Shown: positions 1-9,071, numbered from the stretch's first letter. The stretch: DNA of 64,000 bases from AC-32 sp963717725 (GCA_963717725.1 CAVQWS010000025.1:62001-126000), one strand, 5' to 3'. Numbers and translations are program-made. The notes: generated from the sequence alone by a model not told the origin.

Positions 1-642
1 CACGGTCATCATCACCGCCACCGCGGCGGCCAGCAGGCCCGAGAGGAGAACCGAGAACGCGATCACACGGTTCGCGCGCACACCGAGCAGGCGCGCGGTG
101 CGGAAGTCGCTGGCCGCGGCGCGCGTGTGGAGGCCGATCGTCGTCCGGGTAAGCAGCAGCACGAGCAGCAGGAGCGCCACTACCGCGACGCCGATCGAGA
201 CGAGCGTGATCTTCCGGACGTTGGTGCCGCCGATCGTGACCGCCTCGTTCAGCGAGCTCAGCGACGGCGCGACCTCGCCGATCGTGCCGTCGCGCACGTC
301 CACGATCAACGCGAGCGCCTGGAGCAGGAACGCGATCGCGAAGGTCGTCACGAGCATCACGGCGGGAGACGCCCCGCGTAGCGGCCGGAAGACCACAGTG
401 TCCATCGCGAGCGAGAGCGCGACGACCACGGCGACACAGGCCAGGATGCTCGCCCAGGTCGGCCAGTTCGAGGTGAAGGCGAGCGTGTACGCACCGGCCA
501 TCACGAGCTGGCCGTACGCGAAGTTGACGAGCCGGAGGACTCCGAAGACGAGGCCGATCCCGACGGCCATCAGGGCGTAGATCGCCCCGAGCCCGACGGC
601 GTCGGAGAGCGTCTGGAAGTCGAGGGTGCCGAGGATGATCAC
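1..642 (-). CDS. livH: Branched-chain amino acid-type ABC permease, truncated by window edge
   Basis: Inner-membrane permease of a LivH-type importer, which passes substrate from the binding protein through the membrane. The reverse strand is open from a GTG at 642 to the window edge, about 214 codons. Several hydrophobic segments are visible. The family-typical NFAYGQLVMAGAY stretch lies near the N-terminus, and a cytoplasmic loop containing FRPLRGASPAVML follows. The GTG overlaps the livF TGA by 4 bases, so the two are translationally coupled. The rest of this protein and any livM partner lie outside the window. Substrate specificity cannot be read from the sequence; the upstream catabolic operon suggests the transporter feeds that pathway. 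Confidence 0.9.
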   Translation of the reverse strand, partial: MIILGTLDFQTLSDAVGLGAIYALMAVGIGLVFGVLRLVNFAYGQLVMAGAYTLAFTSNWPTWASILACVAVVVALSLAMDTVVFRPLRGASPAVMLVTTFAIAFLLQALALIVDVRDGTIGEVAPSLSSLNEAVTIGGTNVRKITLVSIGVAVVALLLLVLLLTRTTIGLHTRAAASDFRTARLLGVRANRVIAFSVLLSGLLAAAVAVMMTV

Positions 643-1352
643 GCGGAAAGGTAGGCGGCGACGATCTTGTCGGTGTCGTGGGCGTCGGCGGGCGTCAGCG
701 TGAGGCCGAGCTCGCCGCCGACGAGCACGTGGGTGCGGTCCGCAAGGGCAACGGTGTGGAGCGCGCGCTGCTCGACCAGCAGGATCGTGACGCCTCGCTC
801 GCGGATCCCGCGCAGGGCCTCGAAGACGCTGTCGACGGCGAGCGGCGCCAGGCCGAGCGACGGCTCGTCGAGCAGCAGCACATCCGGCTCGGCCACGAGC
901 GCGCGGCCGATCGCGAGCTGCTGCTGCTGGCCGCCCGAGAGGTGGCCCGCGTTGCGGCGGCGGAACTCCTTCAGGACCGGGAAGAGGTCATAGGCGACCT
1001 CGAGTGGATCGCCACCGCCGTTCCCGCGACGAGCCGCGAGCCCGAGGCGGAGGTTCTCCTCGACCGTGAACCCGGAGAAGATGCGCCGGCCCTCCGGCAC
1101 GAGAGCCACGCCGGCGTGCGCGATCGCCTCGGAGCTCTTCCGCCGCAGCGAGCGGCCGCGCAACCGGATCTCGCCGGCCGACGGCGGCACGACGCCCATG
1201 ATCGCGTGGAGCGTGGTCGACTTGCCCGCGCCGTTCGGGCCGATCAGGCCGACGATCTCGCCCTCGTCGACCCGCAGCCGCACATCCCGCACGGCGGCGA
1301 CGCTGCCGTAGCGCACCTCGATCCCGTCGAGCTCGAGGACCGGCTCAGGCAT
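639..1352 (-). CDS. livF: Branched-chain amino acid-type ABC transporter ATPase LivF
   Basis: Cytoplasmic ATPase of the LivFGHM-type importer, 237 residues, usual for LivF. Walker A reads GPNGAGKST near residue 40. The ABC signature is LSGGQQQQLAIG, and Walker B is VLLLDEPSLGLAP. The chosen ATG at 1352 starts MPEPVLELDGIEVRYG; the open frame extends upstream, but that extension overlaps livG and looks like shadow coding. The ATG overlaps the livG stop by 8 bases, and the stop overlaps the livH GTG by 4. It works as a heterodimer with LivG. Identification is firm; the substrate is not known. Confidence 0.93.
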   Translation of the reverse strand: MPEPVLELDGIEVRYGSVAAVRDVRLRVDEGEIVGLIGPNGAGKSTTLHAIMGVVPPSAGEIRLRGRSLRRKSSEAIAHAGVALVPEGRRIFSGFTVEENLRLGLAARRGNGGGDPLEVAYDLFPVLKEFRRRNAGHLSGGQQQQLAIGRALVAEPDVLLLDEPSLGLAPLAVDSVFEALRGIRERGVTILLVEQRALHTVALADRTHVLVGGELGLTLTPADAHDTDKIVAAYLSA

Positions 1353-2124
1353 CGTCGGTATTGACGGCGGTCTCGCCCAGGTAGGCGGCCGCAACGTCGA
1401 GGTTGGCGCGGATCTCCTCCGGTGCGCCCGCTGCGAGGGTGCGGCCCTGGTCGAGCACATGGATCCAGTCGCAGACGCCCATCACGAGCGCCATGTTGTG
1501 GTCGATCAGGAGGACGCCGGTCGCGTAGTCGTCGCGCAGCGAGCGAACAACCTCCGCGAACTCCGGCACCTCGGCCTCCGGCAAGCCCGCCGCCGGCTCG
1601 TCCATCAGCACGAACGACGGCTCCGTCGCCAGCACGCGCGCGACCCCGAGCCGCCGCTCGTCCCCGTGCGCGAGGGCCGCTGCCTGCGTCTCCGCGACGG
1701 GCGCCAGGCTCAGAAGCTCGAGCAGCCGGTCGGCGCGGCGGCGTGCCTCGCGCGAGCCGGCTCCCACGCCGAGCGCCGCCACCTCGACGTTCTCCCGCAC
1801 GGACAGGCTGCCGAAGGACCGGCTGTGCTGGAACGTGCGCGCAAGACCGGCCCGGGCGCGGCGAGGCGCGCTCCAGCCGGTGATCACACGGCCCGCGAGC
1901 TGAACAGTGCCCTCGTCCGGCCGGTCGAATCCGGTCAGCACGTTCACCAGGGTGGACTTGCCCGCGCCGTTCGGGCCGATCAGGCCGACGACCTCGTGCT
2001 GCCGCACCTCGAGCGTGACGTCGCTGAGCGCGTGCACGCCCTCGAAGGAGCGTGAGACGGAGGAGGCCCGGAGCGACTCTCCGGGCCTCCTCTCTACGTC
2101 CGTGGCGAGTGCCGTCTCGGGCAC
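1345..2124 (-). CDS. livG: Branched-chain amino acid-type ABC transporter ATPase LivG
   Basis: Second ATPase of the importer, 259 residues with a GTG start at 2124. Walker A is GPNGAGKST, Walker B is FVLMDEPAAGLP, and the H-loop is LLIDHNM. The signature region is the LivG-like LAHGDERRL. The N-terminal 15 residues before LRASSVSRSFEG are poorly conserved, so a slightly later start is possible. It lies 8 bases downstream of the livK stop and overlaps livF. A LivG/LivF pair on either side of small overlaps is the standard arrangement for this transporter family. Confidence 0.93.
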   Translation of the reverse strand: MPETALATDVERRPGESLRASSVSRSFEGVHALSDVTLEVRQHEVVGLIGPNGAGKSTLVNVLTGFDRPDEGTVQLAGRVITGWSAPRRARAGLARTFQHSRSFGSLSVRENVEVAALGVGAGSREARRRADRLLELLSLAPVAETQAAALAHGDERRLGVARVLATEPSFVLMDEPAAGLPEAEVPEFAEVVRSLRDDYATGVLLIDHNMALVMGVCDWIHVLDQGRTLAAGAPEEIRANLDVAAAYLGETAVNTDDA

Positions 2125-2132
2125 GCTCGCCG

Positions 2133-3338
2133 CTAGAGCTTCGGGACGACCTTCGCCGTCACGGTGCCCACGAGCTTCGCCTTGTTGTTCTGGATCTTGA
2201 TCACGCGGTACTTCCGCCCGAAGACGGTGTGGAGCTTGGAGGAGAAGCTGATGGGGCCACCGAGCACCGCTGACGTCCTTGAACTTCTCCAGCTGGTTCG
2301 CCAGCGCCGCGCCGTTCAGCGAGCCGTTCGCCCGCTTGATCGCGATCGCGACTCCGTCGATCGCGTCCGCGCCGCCGAGGAAGCCGCCGGTCCCGGGCGG
2401 CGAGCCGGCCGTTCTTCAGCGAGGCGATCATCTGACGCACGTCCTTGCTCGGGTCGTCGCCGAAGACGGACGCAAACGTGACGAAGTAGTAGTTCGTCAC
2501 CTGCGGGCTGCCGCCGACCCAGTAGGTGCCGTCACCGGCCCAGGAGTTCAGGATCGGAGTGTTGTTGTGCAGGGAGCGGAAGCCCTTCACGAACTGCGGC
2601 AGCTCGCCGAAGGCGGTCGACGTCACGTAGACCGCCGCCTTCTTCGAGTTCAGACGCGAGACGGCCGCGCCGACGTTGTTGGCGCCGGTCGCGTAGCTCT
2701 CGCGCGCGACGATCTTGCCGCCGAGCTGGGTGAAGCGCTTGTCGAACGCCTGCACGACGTTCTTGAAGTAGACGAGCCGCGTGTTCGTCCCCAGGCCCGC
2801 GGTCTTCCAGCCCCGGCTCCACGCGTACTGCGCCATCGCCGAGCCCTCGTCCTGGGCGACGTTGCCGAAGCTGAAGGCGAGCTTTCCCTTCGTGCTGAAG
2901 CGCTTCGGCCCCATCTGATCGGTGCCGATGCACGGCGCGATCGCGAGCTTGCCGCGGTTGATCGCCTCCTGGACGACCGGCGTCGCGTAATCGACGTCGC
3001 AGGTCGTGAAGAGGATGTTCGCGCCTTGCGCCGATCAGGCTGAGCGCGCACGACTTCGCCTTCGAGGCGTCGTTGTTCTGCGTGTCGCAGGTCTTGATCA
3101 CGAACTTGTGGCCGGCCGCGCCGCCCCTGGCGTTCAGCTTCTTGATCCGGATCTTCGCGGCCGCCAGCGCCGGGTCGTCGAACGGCGCCATCTGCCCCGA
3201 CTTGTCGAACGCCCAGCCGATCACGACCGGCTTGGCGCTTGGCGCCGCCTGCCCGCCGCTCGTTGCGACGAGCGCCGCGATCGCCGCCGCCGCCCCGAGG
3301 AGCGCGAGCACCGCGCCCCACCTAGTTGCACGTCTCAA
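2133..3338 (-). pseudogene. livK: Branched-chain amino acid-type ABC substrate-binding protein LivK, interrupted by three single-base insertions
   Basis: Extracytoplasmic binding protein that captures substrate for the livGFH importer. The best start is TTG at 3338, 5 bases after a strong GAGGAGGGG ribosome site. It gives a signal peptide with the core GAVLALLGAAAAIAALVA. The mature part opens PVVIGWAFDKSGQMAPFDDP and is a typical Peripla_BP_6 fold. The frame breaks near 3028, near 2395 and near 2267. Deleting one base at each site restores a continuous protein of about 400 residues ending ...GTVTAKVVPKL at the TAG at 2135-2133. All three are +1 events, so the final frame equals the first. 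Either the gene is recently inactivated or the consensus has errors. Coding quality is good on both sides of each break, which favours error or very recent loss. Confidence 0.85.
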
Positions 3339-3361
3339 GTGAACCCCTCCTCGCTTAGATA

Positions 3362-3407
3362 AACCGGTCGCAGAACAGGTATTCAAGCGCTATGCAGGCA
3401 ACCGGTC
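3362..3407 (-). promoter_or_regulatory. Candidate promoter/operator for livKGFH
   Basis: The 70 bases before livK carry two copies of AACCGGTC, at 3362-3369 and 3400-3407, 38 bases apart start to start. On the minus strand a TTGACC box is followed about 18 bases later by TGAATA, a plausible sigma-70-type pair. The upstream copy overlaps the stop of the preceding gene. This suggests the transporter genes have their own start in addition to read-through from the catabolic operon. It is inferred from sequence pattern only. Confidence 0.35.
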
Positions 3408-4320
3408 AATCGGATCCCCACGACGCCTCGCGCGCCCGCACGAGGCGGTAGAGCGTCGTGTGCAGAGGCACCGGCACGCCCTGGCGCCCGGCCTCGCGGA
3501 CTAGCGCGCCGGTGATGTGCTCGATCTCGGTCGGACGGTGGGCCTCGACGTCCTCGAGCATCGACGGGTAGTGCCGGCTCCCTCGCTGCGTCGCGAGGAC
3601 GTTCATCTCCCATGGGTCCTCGTGCAGCTCGACGCCTGCGGACGCGGCAACTCGCTTGCCTTCCTCGACCAGGTCGTAGACGAGGTGACCGAGATCGCCC
3701 GCGTGCTCGCGTGCGGCGAAGTGCGGGTCGTGCGGCAGGCCGGTCAGCGCGGCGACAGCGTTCACGGTCGCGTTGAAGATCAGCTTCGACCACTGCGCCG
3801 GTCGCAGGTCTTCGAACGCCCGCGCCTTCAGGCCCGAGGCGACGATCGTGGCCGCTACCTCTTCAGCCAGCTCGAAGGACGTCTCGCCGTAGGGGCCGAG
3901 CCAGGTCTCGGTGTCGAGGATGTACTCGACGTGCGTGTCCTCGTGGCGCGTGCCGCTCATGAAGGTGACCGCCGAGAGGACGCGGCGGCAGGGGAACGCC
4001 TCCTCCGCGCCGAGGCCGTTCTGCACGGTCATCACCGCGGCCCCGGGCCAGTGGCCCTCGAGGCGCGCGGCGGCCGCCTCCAGCTCCGTGGTCTTGGTCG
4101 CCACGATCGCGAGCTCCGGCTCCGGCAGCTCGGACGGGTCGGTCGAGGCCCGGAGCCGCGTGACGAAGTCGCTCCGACCCGAGACGCGCAACCCGTGCTC
4201 GTTCAGCGCAGCGGCGTGCTCCTCACGGCGGCAGAGCACCGAGACCTCGGCGACGCGGCCGAGGTGGCCGGCGAAGAGGCTGCCGATCACGCCGGCGCCG
4301 ACTATGCAGATGCGGTCGAT
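3406..4320 (-). CDS. Ketopantoate reductase-like (ApbA/PanE family) NADP-dependent oxidoreductase
   Basis: NAD(P)H-dependent 2-oxoacid reductase family, about 304 residues. An N-terminal Rossmann motif reads ICIVGAGVIGSLFAGHLG. The PanE landmarks KTTELEAA, MTVQNGLGAEE and KLIFNATVNAVAALTG follow, and the C-terminal helical domain contains EIEHITGALVREAGRQGVPV. No ATG, GTG or TTG exists between the upstream overlap and the Rossmann motif. The best candidate is ATC at 4320, set 4 bases after GGAGGA, so the start is uncertain. It overlaps the TIM-barrel gene by 19 bases and closes the catabolic operon before livK. True pantothenate synthesis is unlikely given the context; reduction of a pathway 2-oxoacid is more plausible. 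Confidence 0.75.
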   Translation of the reverse strand: MDRICIVGAGVIGSLFAGHLGRVAEVSVLCRREEHAAALNEHGLRVSGRSDFVTRLRASTDPSELPEPELAIVATKTTELEAAAARLEGHWPGAAVMTVQNGLGAEEAFPCRRVLSAVTFMSGTRHEDTHVEYILDTETWLGPYGETSFELAEEVAATIVASGLKARAFEDLRPAQWSKLIFNATVNAVAALTGLPHDPHFAAREHAGDLGHLVYDLVEEGKRVAASAGVELHEDPWEMNVLATQRGSRHYPSMLEDVEAHRPTEIEHITGALVREAGRQGVPVPLHTTLYRLVRAREASWGSD

Positions 4321-5096
4321 GCCGTCCTCCGCAGGGCCTCGAGCCCGCGCCGCGCAACCTCGCGCGGCTCCTCCCGCCAGAGCGATCCCTCGAGCTCGGC
4401 GTCCGAGAAGATCTCCAGGTCGTAGAAGCCGTCCCAGTCGAGCGCGTCGAGGATCGGGCCGAACTCGACGACGCCGTCGCCGGGCAGCACGCGGTCGTTC
4501 GTGTTGCGGGTGGGCTCGCGCCAGTCCGCGAGATGGACGCCGCGGATCCGGTCGCGGTGGCGCTCGATCTGCTCGAGCGGCTCGCGCCAGAGGTGCCACG
4601 TGTCGTACAGCAGGCCAACGTCGGCTCCTGACTCGTCGATCAGAGCTGTCGCCTCGTCCAGCGACCTGACGACCGACCAGAAGTGCGCAAACTCGCGTTG
4701 GACCGGCTCCAGCGCGATGGGAACACCGTGCTCACGACCGGCGTCGGCGATCGAGCGGATGCCATCGAGGACCGCGTCACGATCCTCGCCGGGACCGGTC
4801 AGGAAAAGCACGCACTCCGGCTCAAACGGCGCGAGCCGCGCGATGCCGGCGCGGATCGCCTCGACGCGCTCCGCCGGGTCCTCGGGCCCCTCCATCAGCG
4901 GCAGCGGCAGGATCGACGGCACCGCCGGCACCGCGGCCGCAGCGCCGAGGCCGCTGGCGCGAAAGCGCTCGAGTGAGTCGCCGGCGAGCTTCATCTCCCA
5001 GATCCCGATCCCATCCGAGCCGGCCGCGCGGTAGGCGTCGAGGTCGTCGGCGAACGGCTGCGTCACCGTCGTGATCTGCGAGATAGAGAGCCTCAC
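4302..5096 (-). CDS. Sugar phosphate isomerase/epimerase (xylose isomerase-like TIM barrel)
   Basis: 264-residue AP-endonuclease-2/hydroxypyruvate-isomerase-type TIM barrel, a family that binds divalent metal and moves carbonyl or hydroxyl groups. Visible elements are WEMKLAGDSLERF early, ALEPVQREF with a likely metal-ligand Glu, LLYDTWHLWRE with the Asp/His pair, GVHLADWREP, and a late YDLEIFSDAE Glu. The GTG start at 5096 overlaps the TGA of the FAD gene by 4 bases. It is a mid-operon gene of the catabolic cluster. The specific substrate cannot be assigned. Confidence 0.82.
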   Translation of the reverse strand: MRLSISQITTVTQPFADDLDAYRAAGSDGIGIWEMKLAGDSLERFRASGLGAAAAVPAVPSILPLPLMEGPEDPAERVEAIRAGIARLAPFEPECVLFLTGPGEDRDAVLDGIRSIADAGREHGVPIALEPVQREFAHFWSVVRSLDEATALIDESGADVGLLYDTWHLWREPLEQIERHRDRIRGVHLADWREPTRNTNDRVLPGDGVVEFGPILDALDWDGFYDLEIFSDAELEGSLWREEPREVARRGLEALRRTASTASA

Positions 5097-6643
5097 CGCC
5101 GCAGCCCCCTCCGCAGCAGGCGCTTCGCGACCATCGTCCCCGAGCCCGCGCCGAGGCCTGGGCCGGGATGCGTGCTCGCGCCGATGTGCCAGAGCCGGTC
5201 TACCGCCGTCGCGTGCCCGGGAACGGCCGGCAGCGGGCGCCAGAGCAGGTTCTGGTCGAGCGTCAGGGCGCCCGAGTACGGGTCGCCCTGTTGAAGGTTG
5301 ACGTTCGCCGCCTGTAGGTCGGCCGGGGAGAGCGTGACGCGCTTGCGGATCGAGCTCTCGAGGTTCGGCACGTGCCGCGCGATCCGCGCCTGGATGCGGT
5401 CCGCGTAGCGCTCGCGCAGCTCCTCCGTCCACGTGCCGTCCCCCACGTCGAGCTCGCCGACAACATCGCCCTTCACCTGCCACGGCAGCTCCTGCAGCTG
5501 GATCCAGAGCAGCCCGGTGCCCTCGGGGGCGCGGCTCGGGTCGATCGTCAGCGGCTGGCCGACGACCACGGTCGCCTCGGCCGGCAGCAGGCCGCGCTCG
5601 GCCTCGTTGACCGCGCGCGAGACGCCGTCAAGGCCGGGCGTCAGGTGGACGACCGCGGTCTGGCCGAGCCGTTCGTCGCCCTCCCAGCGCGGCGGCTCCG
5701 AAAGCGCGAAGTGGATCTGCATCTCCGAGCGTCCGTACCGGAAGCGGCGGCCCAGCTCCTCATGGCCTTCGAGCAGCCGCCCGTACAGCTGGGTCGGCGT
5801 GACGTTCGCGATCACCGCCCGCTCCGCCGCGACGTCCTCCCCGTCGACGAGCCGCACGCCGGTCGCCTTGCCGTCGCGCACCAGCACGCGCTCGACATCG
5901 CGGCAGGTCTCGCACGCGCCGCCGTGATCCTCGATCAGCCGCACGAGCGCCTCGACGAGCTTCGCCCCGCCGCCGCGCGGGATCGGCATGCCTCCCTCCT
6001 GCACCGCGACGCCGATCACCTGGGTCATGAACCCCGACCCGGCCGCGTCGGGGCCCAGGCCGGTGTGCAGCACCCACGGCGCGAGCACGCCGTGCGCCCC
6101 CTCCGAGGCGAAGGTCTGCCTCAGCCAGTCGCGGCTCGACGCGAGCACGTTTCCGGTGAACTCGACCGCGCCCTTTCGCCCGAGCCGCCGATACGCCTTC
6201 AGCCCGAGCTTGATTCCGTCGCGAGACCACAGCTCGGTGCCGAGCACGCCGAACGCGAGGTCAGCGTTCGCGAAGAAGGACTCGACCGCGCCCGCCCACT
6301 CCGGCCCGAGCTCGGCGACGTTGGCCTCGGTCGAGCGCAGCAGGAAGGTCGCCTCGCCGTTCGGGAAGAGCGTTGCGGTCGGGTGGTCGGTGTTCAGGTA
6401 CTCGAGCCCGCGCGCGGCGAGCTCGTCGCCGAGCTCGGCATGCGCCGCACCGCCGACCCAGAGCGGGTGCCACGCGCTGAAGACGTCGTGCAGATAGCCG
6501 GGCTCGGTCAGCGCCGCGGTTCGGATGCAGCCACCGAGCTCATCCTCGCGCTCGAGCACGCGGACGTTCCAACCGCCCCGGGCGAGCAGGGCCGCGCAGG
6601 CGAGCGAGTTGATCCCGCTGCCGACGACGACCGCGTCAGCCAT
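5093..6643 (-). CDS. Phytoene desaturase-like FAD-dependent oxidoreductase
   Basis: 516-residue amine oxidase/CrtI-type flavoprotein. The N-terminal dinucleotide fold reads VVVGSGINSLACAALLARGG and continues to LEREDELGGCIRT. The middle shows GGGAKLVEALVRLIEDHGG, typical of this family, and the C-terminus ends with IGASTHPGPGLGAGSG, the second FAD-contacting motif. It has no carotenoid neighbours. Inside a catabolic operon it is more likely a dehydrogenase for a pathway intermediate. It starts at ATG 6643, overlapping the HMGL-like gene's stop by 8 bases, and ends overlapping the next gene by 4. Confidence 0.85.
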   Translation of the reverse strand: MADAVVVGSGINSLACAALLARGGWNVRVLEREDELGGCIRTAALTEPGYLHDVFSAWHPLWVGGAAHAELGDELAARGLEYLNTDHPTATLFPNGEATFLLRSTEANVAELGPEWAGAVESFFANADLAFGVLGTELWSRDGIKLGLKAYRRLGRKGAVEFTGNVLASSRDWLRQTFASEGAHGVLAPWVLHTGLGPDAAGSGFMTQVIGVAVQEGGMPIPRGGGAKLVEALVRLIEDHGGACETCRDVERVLVRDGKATGVRLVDGEDVAAERAVIANVTPTQLYGRLLEGHEELGRRFRYGRSEMQIHFALSEPPRWEGDERLGQTAVVHLTPGLDGVSRAVNEAERGLLPAEATVVVGQPLTIDPSRAPEGTGLLWIQLQELPWQVKGDVVGELDVGDGTWTEELRERYADRIQARIARHVPNLESSIRKRVTLSPADLQAANVNLQQGDPYSGALTLDQNLLWRPLPAVPGHATAVDRLWHIGASTHPGPGLGAGSGTMVAKRLLRRGLRR

Positions 6644-7784
6644 TCGCCAGCTTGCGGAACTCCTCGTCGCTGACGAGGCCGCGCTTCCGCGTGCCGAGCG
6701 CCTTCACCTGCGCGAGCACCTCCGCCTGTCGCTCCTCCGGCAAGTCGAGCCCGAGCTCGTCGGCCTTGATCCGGATCGAGTCGAGGCCGCTCTTCTTCCC
6801 GAGCACGATCCCTCGCTCGGCCGCGACCAGCTCGGACGAATACGGCTCGATCGAGGGTGGGTCGTGGAACTGGCTCGCAACCGCGCCGCTCTCGCGCCGG
6901 AACAGCGTCTCGCCCGTCACCGGCTTCCACGGCTCGAGCATGTAGCCGGACAGCTCGCGCACCCGCTCGGAGACCTCGCGGGCGCGTTCGAGGCGCAGGT
7001 TCGAGTCGACGCCGTACAGCGCGCCGAGCGTCAGCGCCACTTCGATCAGGTTCGCATTCCCGGCGCGCTCGCCCATGCCGTTGATCGTGCCGTGCACCCA
7101 GCGAGCGCCAGCCCGAACCGCCGCGACCGCAGCCGCGGTGGCGAGGCCGAAGTCGTTGTGCCCGTGGAAGTGCACCGGCACGTCGGGACCGACCCACTCG
7201 ATCGTTCGGCCGACGAGCTCGGCAACCGCCTCCGGCGAGGCGATCCCGAGCGTGTCCACGACGGCGACCTCCTTCGCGCCCGCCTCGACGGCGCTCTTGT
7301 AGGCCTGCTCGTAGAAGTCCGGCTGCGCGCGCGTCGAGTCGACGCCGAAGAAGGCCGCATGGATCCCGTGCTCGGCCGCGAAGCGCATTGCGCCGGTGAT
7401 CCGCTCGAGCATCTTCTCGCGCGAGACGCCGATCGCCTCGAGCTTCAGGTCCGAGATCGGCGACTCGATCACCGACGCGCTCACGCCAAGCTCGACCAGC
7501 GCCTCGAGGTCGGCGGGCACGGCCCGGGAGAATCCCCAGATCTCCGCTTTCAGCCCGGCGTCGGAGATCAGCTCCACCGCGTCCCAGTCGTCCTGCGAGA
7601 CACGCGGGAACCCGGCCTCGATCCGGTCGATGCCAAGCTCATCAAGCAGCCGCGCGATCTCGAGCTTCTGTTCCGGGTCGAGCACGACGCCGACCGTCTG
7701 CTCGCCGTCTCGCAGCGTGGTGTCATAGAGCCCGACCTTCCCGCCGATGCGGTGCGGCTCGTTCAGCTCGCCGGTCCAGATCAC
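6636..7784 (-). CDS. HMGL-like aldolase family protein (isopropylmalate/homocitrate synthase-like)
   Basis: 382-residue member of the DRE-TIM metallolyase family, which makes or breaks C-C bonds between an acyl-CoA and a 2-oxoacid. It carries LYDTTLRDGEQTVGVVL at the N-terminus (catalytic Arg-Asp), RIEAGFP, VHFHGHNDFGLATA (metal His pair) and NGMGERAGNANL. It stops soon after the catalytic and linker regions, so the C-terminal LeuA regulatory domain of leucine-feedback enzymes is absent. Homocitrate synthase-like or lyase activity is therefore more likely than leucine synthesis. The GTG at 7784 overlaps the M24 stop by 4 bases. The exact reaction is unknown. Confidence 0.82.
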   Translation of the reverse strand: MIWTGELNEPHRIGGKVGLYDTTLRDGEQTVGVVLDPEQKLEIARLLDELGIDRIEAGFPRVSQDDWDAVELISDAGLKAEIWGFSRAVPADLEALVELGVSASVIESPISDLKLEAIGVSREKMLERITGAMRFAAEHGIHAAFFGVDSTRAQPDFYEQAYKSAVEAGAKEVAVVDTLGIASPEAVAELVGRTIEWVGPDVPVHFHGHNDFGLATAAAVAAVRAGARWVHGTINGMGERAGNANLIEVALTLGALYGVDSNLRLERAREVSERVRELSGYMLEPWKPVTGETLFRRESGAVASQFHDPPSIEPYSSELVAAERGIVLGKKSGLDSIRIKADELGLDLPEERQAEVLAQVKALGTRKRGLVSDEEFRKLANG

Positions 7785-8941
7785 TCGCGCACCACGCCGT
7801 CGGGGAACGACGACAGCTTCTCGAGCCCGTCCGCGGTGACGAGGAAATTGTCCTCGACCCGCAACCCGCCGCCGCCCTCCCAGTAGATCCCGGGCTCGAT
7901 CGCCAGCACCATGCCCTCCTCGACCGTCCCGCCGCCCGCCTGATGCGCGTACGGCGGCTCGTGTGCGCGGGCGCCGACGCCGTGCGCGATCGGGTGGCTC
8001 GGCTGCCCGGGGTAACCGGCCTCGGCGATCCCTTCGCGAACGAGGCGGTCGAGCTCGGCGAGGCTCGCGCCCGGGCGACAGTGGTCCAGCGCCCGCTGGT
8101 AGACGGCGAGCAGCGCTGCCTCGAGCTCGACGTACTCGGCACGCAGCTCGCCCGGGCAGAGGTTCTTCGTGTGGTCGCACCAATAGCCGTCGGCGCAGAC
8201 CCAGATCTCGAACAGGGTCGGCTCGTCCTCGGCCACCGGCAAGTCGCCGGTCGCGGTGAAGGTCTTGATGCCCGGCCCTGACCAGACCAACGAGAAGCCG
8301 AGCGCCAGCTCGACCTTCCCTTCCCAGCCCGTACCCGCGCCGTGGACGAAGCCGTTCCACAGCGCGCCCGCCTCGGACTCCTTCATCCCCGGCCGCAGCA
8401 GCAAGCGGCAATGATCCATGGCGGCGGCGGCGATCTCGTTGGCAAGCCGCATGCGCTCGAGCTCCTGCGCCGTCTTGATCGAGCGCGCCCGTGCGAGCAG
8501 CGCCGTCGCATCGGAAACCTGCGTCCCGAACGCATGGAACCAGTCGTGCGTGAAGGTGGTCGGCTCCCCGACCATGCGGTCTGATGCCTGCGTCCCGAGA
8601 GAGAGCTCGAGCCCGATCGTGCCGAAGTCGCGTGCGGCGGCTGCCGCAAGCTCCGTCGTCCGTGCGAACGGCGGGCGCGGGTCGTCCTCGGCGTAGCCGC
8701 GCAGGAAGCGGACGTCGGTCGTCCAGGCGCTTCGCCCAGCGTCCTCGGCGGACGCCTCGAGGCAGACCAGCACCGGTTGGCCCTCGCGCGGGAAGACGAC
8801 CGCCTCGTAGCCCTTCATGCCCCAGAAGTTGGTCAGGTAGAGGACGTTGTCGGGGGCGCGCACGACCAGCGCGTCGAGCCCCTCCTCGCCCATCAACGCT
8901 CGGACGCGTTCGAGCTTCGTCTCGTCCCGCGGCCAGCTCAC
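7781..8941 (-). CDS. M24 family metallohydrolase (creatinase/Xaa-Pro peptidase-like)
   Basis: 386-residue pita-bread fold hydrolase with a creatinase N-terminal domain (ALVVRAPDNVLYLTNF) and an M24 catalytic domain. All five expected metal ligands are visible: Asp/Asp in CADGYWCDHTKN, His in PIAHGVGARAHEPP, Glu in LAIEPGIYW and Glu in LRVEDNFLV. It may act on a peptide, creatine-like or other amide bond in the pathway. It starts at GTG 8941. The 130 bases between its start and the preceding FAH gene are the largest internal gap in the operon. They hold a CG-alternating tract near 9060-9073 but no convincing promoter or terminator. Confidence 0.86.
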   Translation of the reverse strand: MSWPRDETKLERVRALMGEEGLDALVVRAPDNVLYLTNFWGMKGYEAVVFPREGQPVLVCLEASAEDAGRSAWTTDVRFLRGYAEDDPRPPFARTTELAAAAARDFGTIGLELSLGTQASDRMVGEPTTFTHDWFHAFGTQVSDATALLARARSIKTAQELERMRLANEIAAAAMDHCRLLLRPGMKESEAGALWNGFVHGAGTGWEGKVELALGFSLVWSGPGIKTFTATGDLPVAEDEPTLFEIWVCADGYWCDHTKNLCPGELRAEYVELEAALLAVYQRALDHCRPGASLAELDRLVREGIAEAGYPGQPSHPIAHGVGARAHEPPYAHQAGGGTVEEGMVLAIEPGIYWEGGGGLRVEDNFLVTADGLEKLSSFPDGVVRE

Positions 8942-9071
8942 GACGGGATCGGCACGCTGTTGTCACGCCTCCGGCACAGACACGTGCGGAGCTCACCGCT
9001 AGCCTCTCCGCCGAGGGCGGTGGGCAGCACGCCCCGCCCTTTGGGTGGGGGTACGGATTCACGCGCGCGCG

